A stretch of DNA of 12,629 nt from Kiritimatiellia bacterium (GTDB lineage: Bacteria > Verrucomicrobiota > Kiritimatiellia > RFP12 > UBA3636), in assembly GCA_017476965.1 (NCBI GenBank), contig JAFUXX010000314.1, positions 1 through 12,629 on the forward strand. Direction: 5' to 3'. The notes under the pieces were generated by a model, which ran no database searches, had not been told where the DNA came from, and saw only the letters and a program-made list of their open reading frames with translations. Numbering within the stretch: the stretch's first letter is position 1; each line of letters opens with the position of its first letter. The position numbers and the translations under genes are program-made. Shown piece by piece: positions 1 to 6,008 of the stretch.

Positions 1-14
1 GCCCGCCCGCCCCG

Positions 15-110
15 CGTCCTGTAGCGAGGCCCTTGTGGCCTCGCGCCCGTCCTGTAGCGAGGCCCTTGCGGCCTCGCGGCCGTCCTGTCTCTCGGCCCTT
101 GCGGCCCCGC
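15..110. repeat. Three tandem 33-bp hairpin repeat units
   Basis: Three units start at 15, 48 and 81, exactly 33 bp apart, each opening with CGTCCTGT. Units 1 and 2 contain a perfect 8-bp stem, GCGAGGCC / GGCCTCGC, around a 5-nt loop (CTTGT or CTTGC). Unit 3 has lost most of the left arm (CTCGGCC / GGCCCCG), so it looks decayed. The array abuts the truncated end of the acetyltransferase pseudogene and lies downstream of the leftward operon. It could be a REP-like dispersed palindrome cluster, or could act as mRNA-end structure for transcripts coming from the right. There is no T-tract, so a classical intrinsic terminator is not supported. More units may lie beyond the left edge. Confidence 0.8.
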
Positions 111-117
111 CACGCCC

Positions 118-253
118 GGCCGTCGCCCCATCACCGCCGCTCCGACTGGCGACATGACGCCGGAGCCGGCTCCCTGTTCGACAGCTCGGGAACGGCTGCG
201 TCGGTTTTTTAGCCGAAACGGCGCAATGGGACAACAAGGAGTATGCGTTTCAT
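118..253 (-). pseudogene. 5' remnant of hexapeptide acetyltransferase, frameshifted and truncated
   Basis: Read leftward from an ATG at 253, the sequence aligns with the first ~130 bp of the intact acetyltransferase at 6005-6547. By hand alignment the first ~95 nt are about 80% identical, with one extra base. The first frame gives MKRILLVVPLRRFG and then a stop, against MKRILLVLYYAVL in the intact gene. After the one-base shift it reads QPFPSCRTGSRLRRHVAS, against QPFPGCRIGYKLRRCAAR. Similarity fades near 118, where the hairpin repeat array begins, so all the hexapeptide (catalytic) repeats are missing. It lies 17 bp after the stop of the preceding leftward gene, the operon-like position that the intact copy holds on the right side. 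The left boundary is approximate. Confidence 0.82.
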
Positions 254-270
254 TTCGTCGGACGCCATGC

Positions 271-1098
271 TCAACCCTGTCGGCGCATCGTTTTCCAGTG
301 AATCAGATATGTAGCCAGAAGAAGAACAGGTTCGACGATTTTGGGGACGGCGATTCCTGCAATTCTCTTCGTCCCGCCTTGTTTGCCGAGAATCAGCGGC
401 GGCCGGGAAAAACCTTGTACCCATCCGGGGGCGCCGGCGTGCTTGTCGACCACTTCGAGAACTATGTTTTCGAAATGCCGGTGCTTGGCATTGTCCGCAC
501 TCTTGTAAAGATCGCGGAAATTGGCGTTCCACGTCGATTTCCTGATGGCAATGCACCGCGTGTCGCACAGGGGCGGGTGCGGGCTGCCAAACCGTTTGAC
601 TCCCGGCCAGCGGAAATAGCAGACTGAAATCGGCTGGTTCCGCGCAGCCGCGTCGCGGACCAACCGACGGATGTTGTGGATGGGATACCTTCCGGTAAGT
701 TTGAGAAACAGGTCGTCCGGACCGAGCATCGTCGAAACGTCCATTGCGATGTCCAGCGTCCTCATCTCGTTGTAGGACTTTCCTTTTGCCGGCAAAAATC
801 CGTCCTTCGAAAGCGCGACGAATTCGACTTTGCTCCGCAAATCCGCCGGGACGGTTTTCTCGAACGGAGAGAGGTCCGCTTCGGAGTTTTCGCAAAAGAC
901 GATGCCTTTGCAGATGTCCTGGTTTCTTCGCAGAAACCGGATGTAGAACCTGAAGGCGTGCAAATACTGGCGCAGCCTCTGCTCTTTGGAGAACAGGCAA
1001 TCGGCGCCGTTTCTGGCGTCAATCGCCGCCGTGAGGAGCAGAAACGGGCGATTGTCGCTTTTCGCCGTTTCAATGGCCGTGGGCATTGGTTCGCTCAT
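271..1098 (-). CDS. Putative glycan-locus transferase of unknown family
   Basis: A 275-aa soluble protein with no signal peptide and no clear membrane segment. I do not recognise a named family with certainty. The N-terminus (RPFLLLTAAIDARN, residues 17-30) looks like the first beta strand of a GT-A-like fold. Residues 104-140 hold a conserved-looking stretch (GKSYNEMRTLDIA, then DDLFLKLTGRYPI) of a kind I associate with uncharacterised glycosyltransferase-like proteins in capsule loci. I see no convincing DxD motif after it. The ATG at 1098 overlaps the upstream GT4 gene by 29 bp; a second Met at 1086 is possible. Neither has a good Shine-Dalgarno, so translation is probably coupled to the GT4 gene. 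It is last in the leftward operon and has no counterpart in the mirrored right-hand cassette. Coding reality is fairly sure; function is inferred from context. Confidence 0.75.
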   Translation of the reverse strand: MSEPMPTAIETAKSDNRPFLLLTAAIDARNGADCLFSKEQRLRQYLHAFRFYIRFLRRNQDICKGIVFCENSEADLSPFEKTVPADLRSKVEFVALSKDGFLPAKGKSYNEMRTLDIAMDVSTMLGPDDLFLKLTGRYPIHNIRRLVRDAAARNQPISVCYFRWPGVKRFGSPHPPLCDTRCIAIRKSTWNANFRDLYKSADNAKHRHFENIVLEVVDKHAGAPGWVQGFSRPPLILGKQGGTKRIAGIAVPKIVEPVLLLATYLIHWKTMRRQG

Positions 1099-2296
1099 TT
1101 CGTTTTTTTTGCACGTGCATTTCTTCGGAAAAGAGGACGTCGCACCACGACGGCCACAGGAAGCTGTCGGGCAGCGCCGGGGGTGGCGCGCGAAACGCCG
1201 CAACCATCGCGGCTGCAAGGCCGGAAAGATCGGTTCCGTCGTCGGGAACCGGAACTGCTCCCATTCCGCATCTTGAAGCGATCAATCCCGGTCCTCCGTG
1301 GTTCCAGCACACTACAGGACGACCAAGCGCAACGGCCTCCAGACAGGCCTGCCCGAACGATTCGTGGAGCGCGGGATGGACGAGCGCTGCAGATCCGGCA
1401 ATCGTGCGGTATACATCCTCGAGCCGGGGCAATCGACCGAGAAAACGGACGCAGTTTTCCAACCCGAGTCGAGCGGCGGTTTTCCGCAGTCTTTCCTCCT
1501 CCGGTCCAGTTCCGACGATTTCGAGCGTGGCGTCGGGGAGAGTTTCCAGCACGGCGGGGAACGCCTTGATCGCGAGATCCACCGCCTTCCAGTGTTCCAG
1601 TCGGCAGGCGGTCACGAACCTGGGCCGGTCCGGTTTCGGGGTCGAGTCCGCAATCCGTTTCATTGCCTCCGCATCTTCTGAAGAAATCGCGGATTGCGGG
1701 TGGACCACAACCGGACACCGGACTATGCGGCGCAGCTTTTCGGCGTTTTGCCCCGTGGCGGCCACGGCCAAAGCCGCCTTCCGGAAAGCCGGACGGAAAA
1801 GCGCCGTCGACAGAAAAACGGCAACCGATTTTTTGAACTCCGCAAACCTTCCCCTTGCCGAATACGATTTCTTGAACGCCGGAGGGGTTTCATCCCCGCC
1901 GCCGACGGGCCCGAAGACAAGCGGAGGCCCGAACGACCCGAGAAAACTCGGAATCCAGTATGTCCCGAAGGTAATGTGGTGCACGAGGTCGAAATCGCCC
2001 GGACGGAACGACCGGCGGACCATTTTCGCCACGCCCAGTTGCCAGACAAGGTAGAAAAACTGGACGCCGCGACCGCCGCGCTTCCAGAACGTCAGCCAAC
2101 GCGGCGGATCGTACCAAACCCACCGAACCCGTTTCGTCCAATCTTCACCGCACCGTTCGATGGCGGACCGGTTGTTCGCGCGCGTGAGAACCGTCAAATC
2201 GTGCCGCTTGGACATTTCCTTGACGAAATTCCAACCGACTCCCGGTTCTGAACCTTTTCCGGGTTCGCACGCGTAAGCGGAGACGAGGATTTTCAC
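1070..2296 (-). CDS. GT4-family glycosyltransferase (left cassette)
   Basis: A 408-aa GT-B-fold retaining glycosyltransferase, expected to use a nucleotide sugar in the cytoplasm during surface glycan assembly. The N-terminal domain opens with KILVSAYACEPGKGSEPGVG (residues 2-21), a signature seen in a subset of GT4 enzymes. The C-terminal Rossmann domain has R232 and K237 (CRLEHWKAVDLAI), EIVGTGPEEERL (259-270) and the E-x7-E motif ESFGQACLE (E312, E320). The start is GTG at 2296: it overlaps the upstream stop as GTGA and has GGAGGG six bases before it. A frame open further upstream only shadows the neighbouring gene. The last ~25 residues are basic and lie in the overlap with the next gene. 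It is a paralogue of the GT4 at 4755-6008, most similar at the N-terminus. Acceptor and sugar cannot be told. Confidence 0.93.
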   Translation of the reverse strand: MKILVSAYACEPGKGSEPGVGWNFVKEMSKRHDLTVLTRANNRSAIERCGEDWTKRVRWVWYDPPRWLTFWKRGGRGVQFFYLVWQLGVAKMVRRSFRPGDFDLVHHITFGTYWIPSFLGSFGPPLVFGPVGGGDETPPAFKKSYSARGRFAEFKKSVAVFLSTALFRPAFRKAALAVAATGQNAEKLRRIVRCPVVVHPQSAISSEDAEAMKRIADSTPKPDRPRFVTACRLEHWKAVDLAIKAFPAVLETLPDATLEIVGTGPEEERLRKTAARLGLENCVRFLGRLPRLEDVYRTIAGSAALVHPALHESFGQACLEAVALGRPVVCWNHGGPGLIASRCGMGAVPVPDDGTDLSGLAAAMVAAFRAPPPALPDSFLWPSWCDVLFSEEMHVQKKRNERTNAHGH

Positions 2297-3369
2297 CTTG
2301 GTCCCTCCGCCGCTGCCGCCATGGCGTCTCGGGCATGCGCGGCAATCAAACGCGCGAGAGACGAGGCGTTTTCCCCGGACTCCGGTTCCGGCAGGCCGAC
2401 AAAAACCATGCCCCGGTTCTTTCTGACGCCTCCGGGTGCCGCCAGTCCGGCCGACACCCCGTTTTTTGCAAGAAACCTCATCCTGCGCAGGGTTGCCGCG
2501 ATTCCGTTGCCGAAGGCCGGTTTGCCTCCGTCGCGCAACACGCAACCGTGCAAATTGGACCACCCGGCCAGATTCGGCGCCGCAAGTGCCAGGGCTTCGC
2601 GGACCAACTCCGCGTCGCGAGACCCGGCGTCAAAAGCAAATTCCCTTCCCGGCCGCCAAAACATGCGCGAAACGGCGCGCGCGAAGAAGCCTGCTGTTCC
2701 GCCGAGCGTCCGCGCCGGATGGCGGAACAACGCCCTGGTTGTCACTGCGCGCCGCGCGGCCGTCGCCAGCGCTTCCACGTCGTCCCAGCGTCCGGCGTCC
2801 GCCGCCGCCACGATTCCGGGGGCTGCGCGTCCGAAACGCGAAAACGCTTCGAAGATTGCGTCGTCCGGACATTCCGGCCTGAGCCGGCGCCACTGTTCGC
2901 GGTGCTTTTCGCGCACTTTCCCGCAGTACAGCAGACGCGTGGCGACGTTGGAGAAAAGTTCGTCGGCGATTGACGGCACGAAAGCGAAGCGTCCTTTCCT
3001 TCGTCGTGAAAGGACGGCCCGCGAATCGGCAAAGGGGATGAAATGCCATTCGAGCCCTTCGTTGAAATCCACGTGCAGCAGGCCGTCGCCGCATGGCTGG
3101 AAGAAAAAGGCGGAGTGGCATCCGAAGCGGACCGTCCTGAAAAACCGCCACCCCATGGACGGGGCGAGAGCTGCGGCAAAGGAAATCCATTCGCGGACCT
3201 TGCCCGGCGCGACGAGCAAATCGACGTCGTTTCCGACGTCGTCCGGCAGGTTTTCGTAGTTGCGCAGGTAGACATACTCCAACTTCCGCCTGTCGGCCTC
3301 TTCGAGCAGAGCGACTACGAATCCTCCGGCCGTTGCCGTTTTTGCCGTCAGGCCACTTCCTTCGCGCAT
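2293..3369 (-). CDS. Nucleotidyltransferase-like protein with degenerate kinase-like C-terminus (left)
   Basis: A 358-aa cytoplasmic protein. Residues 15-55 (GGFVVALLEEADRR, LRNYENLP, GNDVDLLV) resemble minimal nucleotidyltransferase proteins of polysaccharide loci, with paired Asp D48 and D50 in GNDVD. In relatives this domain is often followed by a thymidylate-kinase-like P-loop domain. Here the lead-in is kept (FRHPARTL at 215-222, then WRPGREFAFDAG at 238-249), but at the expected P-loop position the sequence reads DAGSRDAELV, with no GK[ST]. The kinase half therefore appears catalytically dead. The ATG at 3369 sits in a hairpin arm of an inverted repeat with only a GAG as weak ribosome site; the length then matches the mirrored paralogue (356 aa). 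First gene of the leftward operon, joined to the GT4 gene by GTGA. The real substrate is unknown. Confidence 0.8.
   Translation of the reverse strand: MREGSGLTAKTATAGGFVVALLEEADRRKLEYVYLRNYENLPDDVGNDVDLLVAPGKVREWISFAAALAPSMGWRFFRTVRFGCHSAFFFQPCGDGLLHVDFNEGLEWHFIPFADSRAVLSRRRKGRFAFVPSIADELFSNVATRLLYCGKVREKHREQWRRLRPECPDDAIFEAFSRFGRAAPGIVAAADAGRWDDVEALATAARRAVTTRALFRHPARTLGGTAGFFARAVSRMFWRPGREFAFDAGSRDAELVREALALAAPNLAGWSNLHGCVLRDGGKPAFGNGIAATLRRMRFLAKNGVSAGLAAPGGVRKNRGMVFVGLPEPESGENASSLARLIAAHARDAMAAAAEGPR
2303..2308 (-). promoter_or_regulatory. Shine-Dalgarno deciding a GTG start
   Basis: GGAGGG on the minus strand, six bases before the GTG at 2296. It supports starting the GT4 gene at GTG rather than at any upstream ATG in the same frame. 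It lies inside the 3' end of the nucleotidyltransferase-like gene, consistent with translational coupling through the GTGA overlap. Confidence 0.7.
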
Positions 3370-3393
3370 GGGAAACTCGCATGCGCGGGGGGG
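3355..3393. repeat. Inverted repeat, left arm (lox-like dyad)
   Basis: Reverse complement of 3664-3702 with 37 of 39 positions matching; 3363-3389 is a perfect 27-bp match. The copy is itself a dyad: an 8-bp arm CGCGCATG and its complement CATGCGCG around the asymmetric spacer CGAGTTTCC (minus-strand reading). The start codon of the leftward nucleotidyltransferase-like gene (3367-3369) lies in the downstream arm and a GAG lies in the spacer. A 27-bp perfect match is far beyond chance in a 12.6-kb window. Confidence 0.92.
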
Positions 3394-3663
3394 AGTCTGC
3401 CGGTCGCCGGCAGAAGGGGATTTCGCGGTGTTTTGCACTTCAAAACTGGTGTCGGACGGCGGAAAGATAGCACGTTCCGCGCCAAAATGCACTTGAAAAC
3501 CGCGAACGAACTTCCTTTGCGCATATTTTCCTCGCAACAAAACGCCAAAAACTCGCATTTCGGGCTTGCAGCGGGCCGCTTTGGGAAATTTGCCCCAATC
3601 GGCCTGAATTCCATGCCATCATCAGGGATTGGAGTTGTCGTTGCGAGGCTTTCGGCATGATTG
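3394..3663. promoter_or_regulatory. Divergent regulatory gap between the two glycan operons
   Basis: This 270-bp non-coding segment is enclosed by the inverted repeat and separates two operons that read away from each other, so it should hold both promoters. It is visibly more AT-rich than its surroundings around 3421-3600. I see a near-duplicate 13-mer (3434-3446, 3488-3500) and two CGCCAAAA boxes (3480-3487, 3543-3550). On the minus strand TGCTATCTT near 3463-3471 could be an extended -10, but no matching -35 is clear. No confident sigma-70 promoter can be called on either strand, and no gene is supported here. Confidence 0.5.
3431..3500. repeat. Near-identical 13-mer pair, possible operator
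   Basis: TGCACTTCAAAAC at 3434-3446 and TGCACTTGAAAAC at 3488-3500 differ at one base and are 54 bp apart, in direct orientation. The first lies in a short palindrome, TTTTGCACTTCAAAA (3431-3445, TTTTG/CAAAA arms). They may be binding sites for a regulator, but the arms are short and the pair alone proves little. Confidence 0.4.
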
Positions 3664-3702
3664 CCCTCCCGCGCATGCGAGTTTCCCATGCGCGGAGGAA
3701 GT
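3664..3702. repeat. Inverted repeat, right arm (lox-like dyad)
   Basis: Mirror copy of 3355-3393. Here the internal dyad is 9 bp: CCGCGCATG at 3669-3677, spacer CGAGTTTCC at 3678-3686, CATGCGCGG at 3687-3695. The probable start codon of the rightward gene (3688-3690) lies in the downstream arm and the weak ribosome site GAG (3679-3681) in the spacer, as in the left copy. The 9-9-9 layout with an asymmetric spacer resembles tyrosine-recombinase crossover sites in general form; a REP-like element or an mRNA hairpin that hides the start codon are the alternatives. Confidence 0.92.
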
Positions 3703-4758
3703 CCGGCCGGTGCCGGGTCGTGCGAGAACAAGAAAAGTGCGTTTTTCCGCCTCGTCGATCTGTTGAATCGCGAAGAAATTCGGTATGCCATGGTCGGAAA
3801 CACGGACGAATACCCGGATCGCATCGGCAGTGACGTCGACATCGTCACCGATCGTGCGGGCATGGAAAAATTCCACCACGCAGTCTGGAACCTCGAGGCG
3901 GACGGCCTGCGCGTTGTTCAGCGTTTTCGACACGAAATCACGGCTTTTTACTACATCCTCGCGTTCAAAACCCGCGACGACGGTTGGGATTTCGTCCAGC
4001 CGGACATTTGCACCGACTACTTCCGGCGGGCAGTGAAACTCCTCGACGCCGGGCCGATGCTCGCCCGGAGCCGCCCGAAACAATGCCCGGATTGCCCTGG
4101 CGGGGAGTTTCGCGTTTTGTCTCCGGCAGACGAATTCGTCTACTACTTTCTCAAGAAAATCGGCAAAGAAAAACCTCTGACCGAATCCCAGTTCAGGCAT
4201 CTCCGCGAAGTTTTTGCCCTGGATCCGGAAGGGTGCCGGGGGCGGATGGCGCCATTCGGTCGCGCCGTGCGGAGCGCGGTTTCCGCTTTCGAGGCTGGAG
4301 ATGCGTCGCGTCTTTCGATTTCCATTCCGGAAATCAAGCGCGACATCCTTAGTTCCGGCGTTCTGCCGCATCCGGTGCGCTTCCGCGATTCGTTGCGGAA
4401 AATCGACAGGGTTTTGAAGCCGACCGGAATCGTCGTGGCGTTTGACGGAGATGGCGGCGAGACCGGGAAAACGGTCGAGAATTTACACCGCGCGCTCGCC
4501 GGGGCGTTCCGCCGCCACGTGGATTTCGACTCCCGGCGGAATCCCGGTCCGCGCGCCGTTTTCGCGGCCAAGGCGTCCAGCACGCTCGTCTCGCTTCGCG
4601 GCAAACCGGGCGCGGGATTGCGGCCTTTCGTCGATTTGTTTCTCCCGGGCGGAATCGCGCCAACGACCGCCGTGGAGACCGTGCTGGACTTTGCCGCCGC
4701 GCGCGCGAAACGGCGGTACCGGCCGCGCGGCGCGACCTTCCAGCCGGTGACGCAATGA
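3688..4758 (+). CDS. Nucleotidyltransferase-like protein with altered P-loop kinase-like C-terminus (right)
   Basis: A 356-aa cytoplasmic protein. The N-terminal part has the nucleotidyltransferase-like motif IGSDVDIVTD (46-55; D49 and D51), followed by family-like blocks WDFVQPDICTDY (100-111) and SPADEFVYYFLKKI (145-158). After KPTGIVVAF (244-252) comes DGDGGETGKT (253-262), where a thymidylate-kinase-like P-loop would lie. The usual spacing is altered: the first Gly is one residue too far from GKT. Only ~95 residues follow, fewer than a full kinase domain needs. It may bind nucleotide without normal phosphotransfer. ATG 3688 is in the inverted repeat; an in-frame TTG at 3661 is a longer alternative. 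First gene of the rightward operon, overlapping the GT4 gene as ATGA. Paralogous in architecture to 2293-3369, with low sequence identity. Confidence 0.82.
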   Translation: MRGGSPAGAGSCENKKSAFFRLVDLLNREEIRYAMVGNTDEYPDRIGSDVDIVTDRAGMEKFHHAVWNLEADGLRVVQRFRHEITAFYYILAFKTRDDGWDFVQPDICTDYFRRAVKLLDAGPMLARSRPKQCPDCPGGEFRVLSPADEFVYYFLKKIGKEKPLTESQFRHLREVFALDPEGCRGRMAPFGRAVRSAVSAFEAGDASRLSISIPEIKRDILSSGVLPHPVRFRDSLRKIDRVLKPTGIVVAFDGDGGETGKTVENLHRALAGAFRRHVDFDSRRNPGPRAVFAAKASSTLVSLRGKPGAGLRPFVDLFLPGGIAPTTAVETVLDFAAARAKRRYRPRGATFQPVTQ

Positions 4759-6008
4759 AAGACTCGCTGCGCCTCTGCCTCTCCCTGTACGCCTGCGAAC
4801 CGAACAGGGGTTCGGAGCCGGGTGTCGGCTGGGCGTGGGCGCTTGGCATGGCCAAGCGCCACGAAACATGGGTGATCACGCGCGCCAACAACCGGGAAGT
4901 CATCGAGGCGGAGCTCGACAGGCGCGCGGTTCCTCCCGCGGACCGTCCGCATTTCGTCTGGGTCGATTTGCCGAGGTGGGTCGTGCGCCTGAAAAAACGC
5001 GGCGCAGTTCCCGTGGGGCTCTACTATTTTCTCTGGCAATTCGCCGCCCGGCGCGCGTGGGACCGCACTGGGACGCGGGCCGACGTGATACACCACGTGA
5101 CGTTCTGTTCGTATGTATTGCCCGGGGCCTGGTGGCACAGAAAAGAAAAGGTCGTCCTCGGTCCGCTCGGGGGAACCGCCGTATGCGCCCGTCCTTTTCT
5201 GGCAGAGTTTCCGCCGTTTTGCCGTTTCGTCGAATGGAAGCGCGGAATTGGACGGAGGTTGTGGTTCCTGGATCCGTTTTTCCTCCGTTCGCGCGCATCG
5301 GCCGATGCCTTGCTCTTCGTAGACCGCGACAGCGCGTCGCGCATGGGCGACCGCGGGCGCGATGTGTCTCTCATGCTGGATGTCGCGGTTCCCGGAAAAC
5401 TCCTTGACGACTCGTTCGGCATGGCTCGCAGGCGGCGCAGACAGTTCGTTTGGGCTGGAACGTTGGCAGGACACAAGGCCGGTGGCGTGGCTTTGCGGGC
5501 TTTCGCGCAGGCATTTGGACGCGACCAAGACCAGCCGCGGTTCGTCATGTTCGGAAAAGGACCGGACCGCGCCAGACTCGAACGCTTGGCCGCAAAACTC
5601 GGAGTGTCGGCAAACGTTTCGTTTCGCGGAAACGTGCCGCAGACCGAACTGTGGGCCGCCATTCGCGACAGTCTCGGTTTCGTGTTCACGAGCGTCCGGG
5701 ACACTTGCGGATCCGTTTCGGTCGAAGCGCTGGCATGCGGCACTCCGCTTGTCTGCTTCAAGCACCAAGGAGTCGGAGAAGTCGTCGACGGGACATGCGG
5801 CATCGCCGTGAAGCCTGGAACGTACCACGACGCGGTTTCCGGTTTTGCGTCGGCGATGCGCCGACTGGCCGGCGATCCGGAACTTGCCAACCGTCTCGGT
5901 GCCGCCGGGCGCAAGCGCGCAATCGACATGTTCACGTGGGAACACAAGTTCGACAAGGCCGACGAAATCTACCGCAATGTCTTGTCTCCCCGGGGGCACA
6001 CGGCATGA
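4755..6008 (+). CDS. GT4-family glycosyltransferase (right cassette)
   Basis: A 417-aa GT-B-fold glycosyltransferase, presumably adding a sugar to a lipid-linked glycan in the cytoplasm. The N-terminal signature LYACEPNRGSEPGVGW (11-26) and ITRANNREVIEAEL (41-54) match the left-cassette GT4 closely. The C-terminal donor domain shows FVWAGTLAGHKAGGVALRAF (231-250; K241), FVMFGKGPDRARLERLA (263-279) and DTCGSVSVE (316-324). The last corresponds to the E-x7-E motif with the first Glu replaced by Asp (D316, E324); the change is conservative. The last ~25 residues (MFTWEHKFDKADEIYRNVL) are a typical GT4 C-terminal helix, unlike the basic tail of the left copy. The start overlaps the upstream stop as ATGA, and its own stop overlaps the acetyltransferase start as ATGA. 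Acceptor and donor are unknown. Confidence 0.94.
   Translation: MKDSLRLCLSLYACEPNRGSEPGVGWAWALGMAKRHETWVITRANNREVIEAELDRRAVPPADRPHFVWVDLPRWVVRLKKRGAVPVGLYYFLWQFAARRAWDRTGTRADVIHHVTFCSYVLPGAWWHRKEKVVLGPLGGTAVCARPFLAEFPPFCRFVEWKRGIGRRLWFLDPFFLRSRASADALLFVDRDSASRMGDRGRDVSLMLDVAVPGKLLDDSFGMARRRRRQFVWAGTLAGHKAGGVALRAFAQAFGRDQDQPRFVMFGKGPDRARLERLAAKLGVSANVSFRGNVPQTELWAAIRDSLGFVFTSVRDTCGSVSVEALACGTPLVCFKHQGVGEVVDGTCGIAVKPGTYHDAVSGFASAMRRLAGDPELANRLGAAGRKRAIDMFTWEHKFDKADEIYRNVLSPRGHTA

Noticed and set aside
162..173. Perfect 12-bp palindrome GGAGCCGGCTCC as a terminator or operator.
   Set aside because: No T-tract, lies within the degraded pseudogene, and such GC palindromes are common at this composition.
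4143..5999. A 618-codon open frame antisense to the right GT4 and nucleotidyltransferase-like genes.
   Set aside because: Composition is arginine/proline-rich with no recognisable motif, while the opposite strand encodes clear enzymes.
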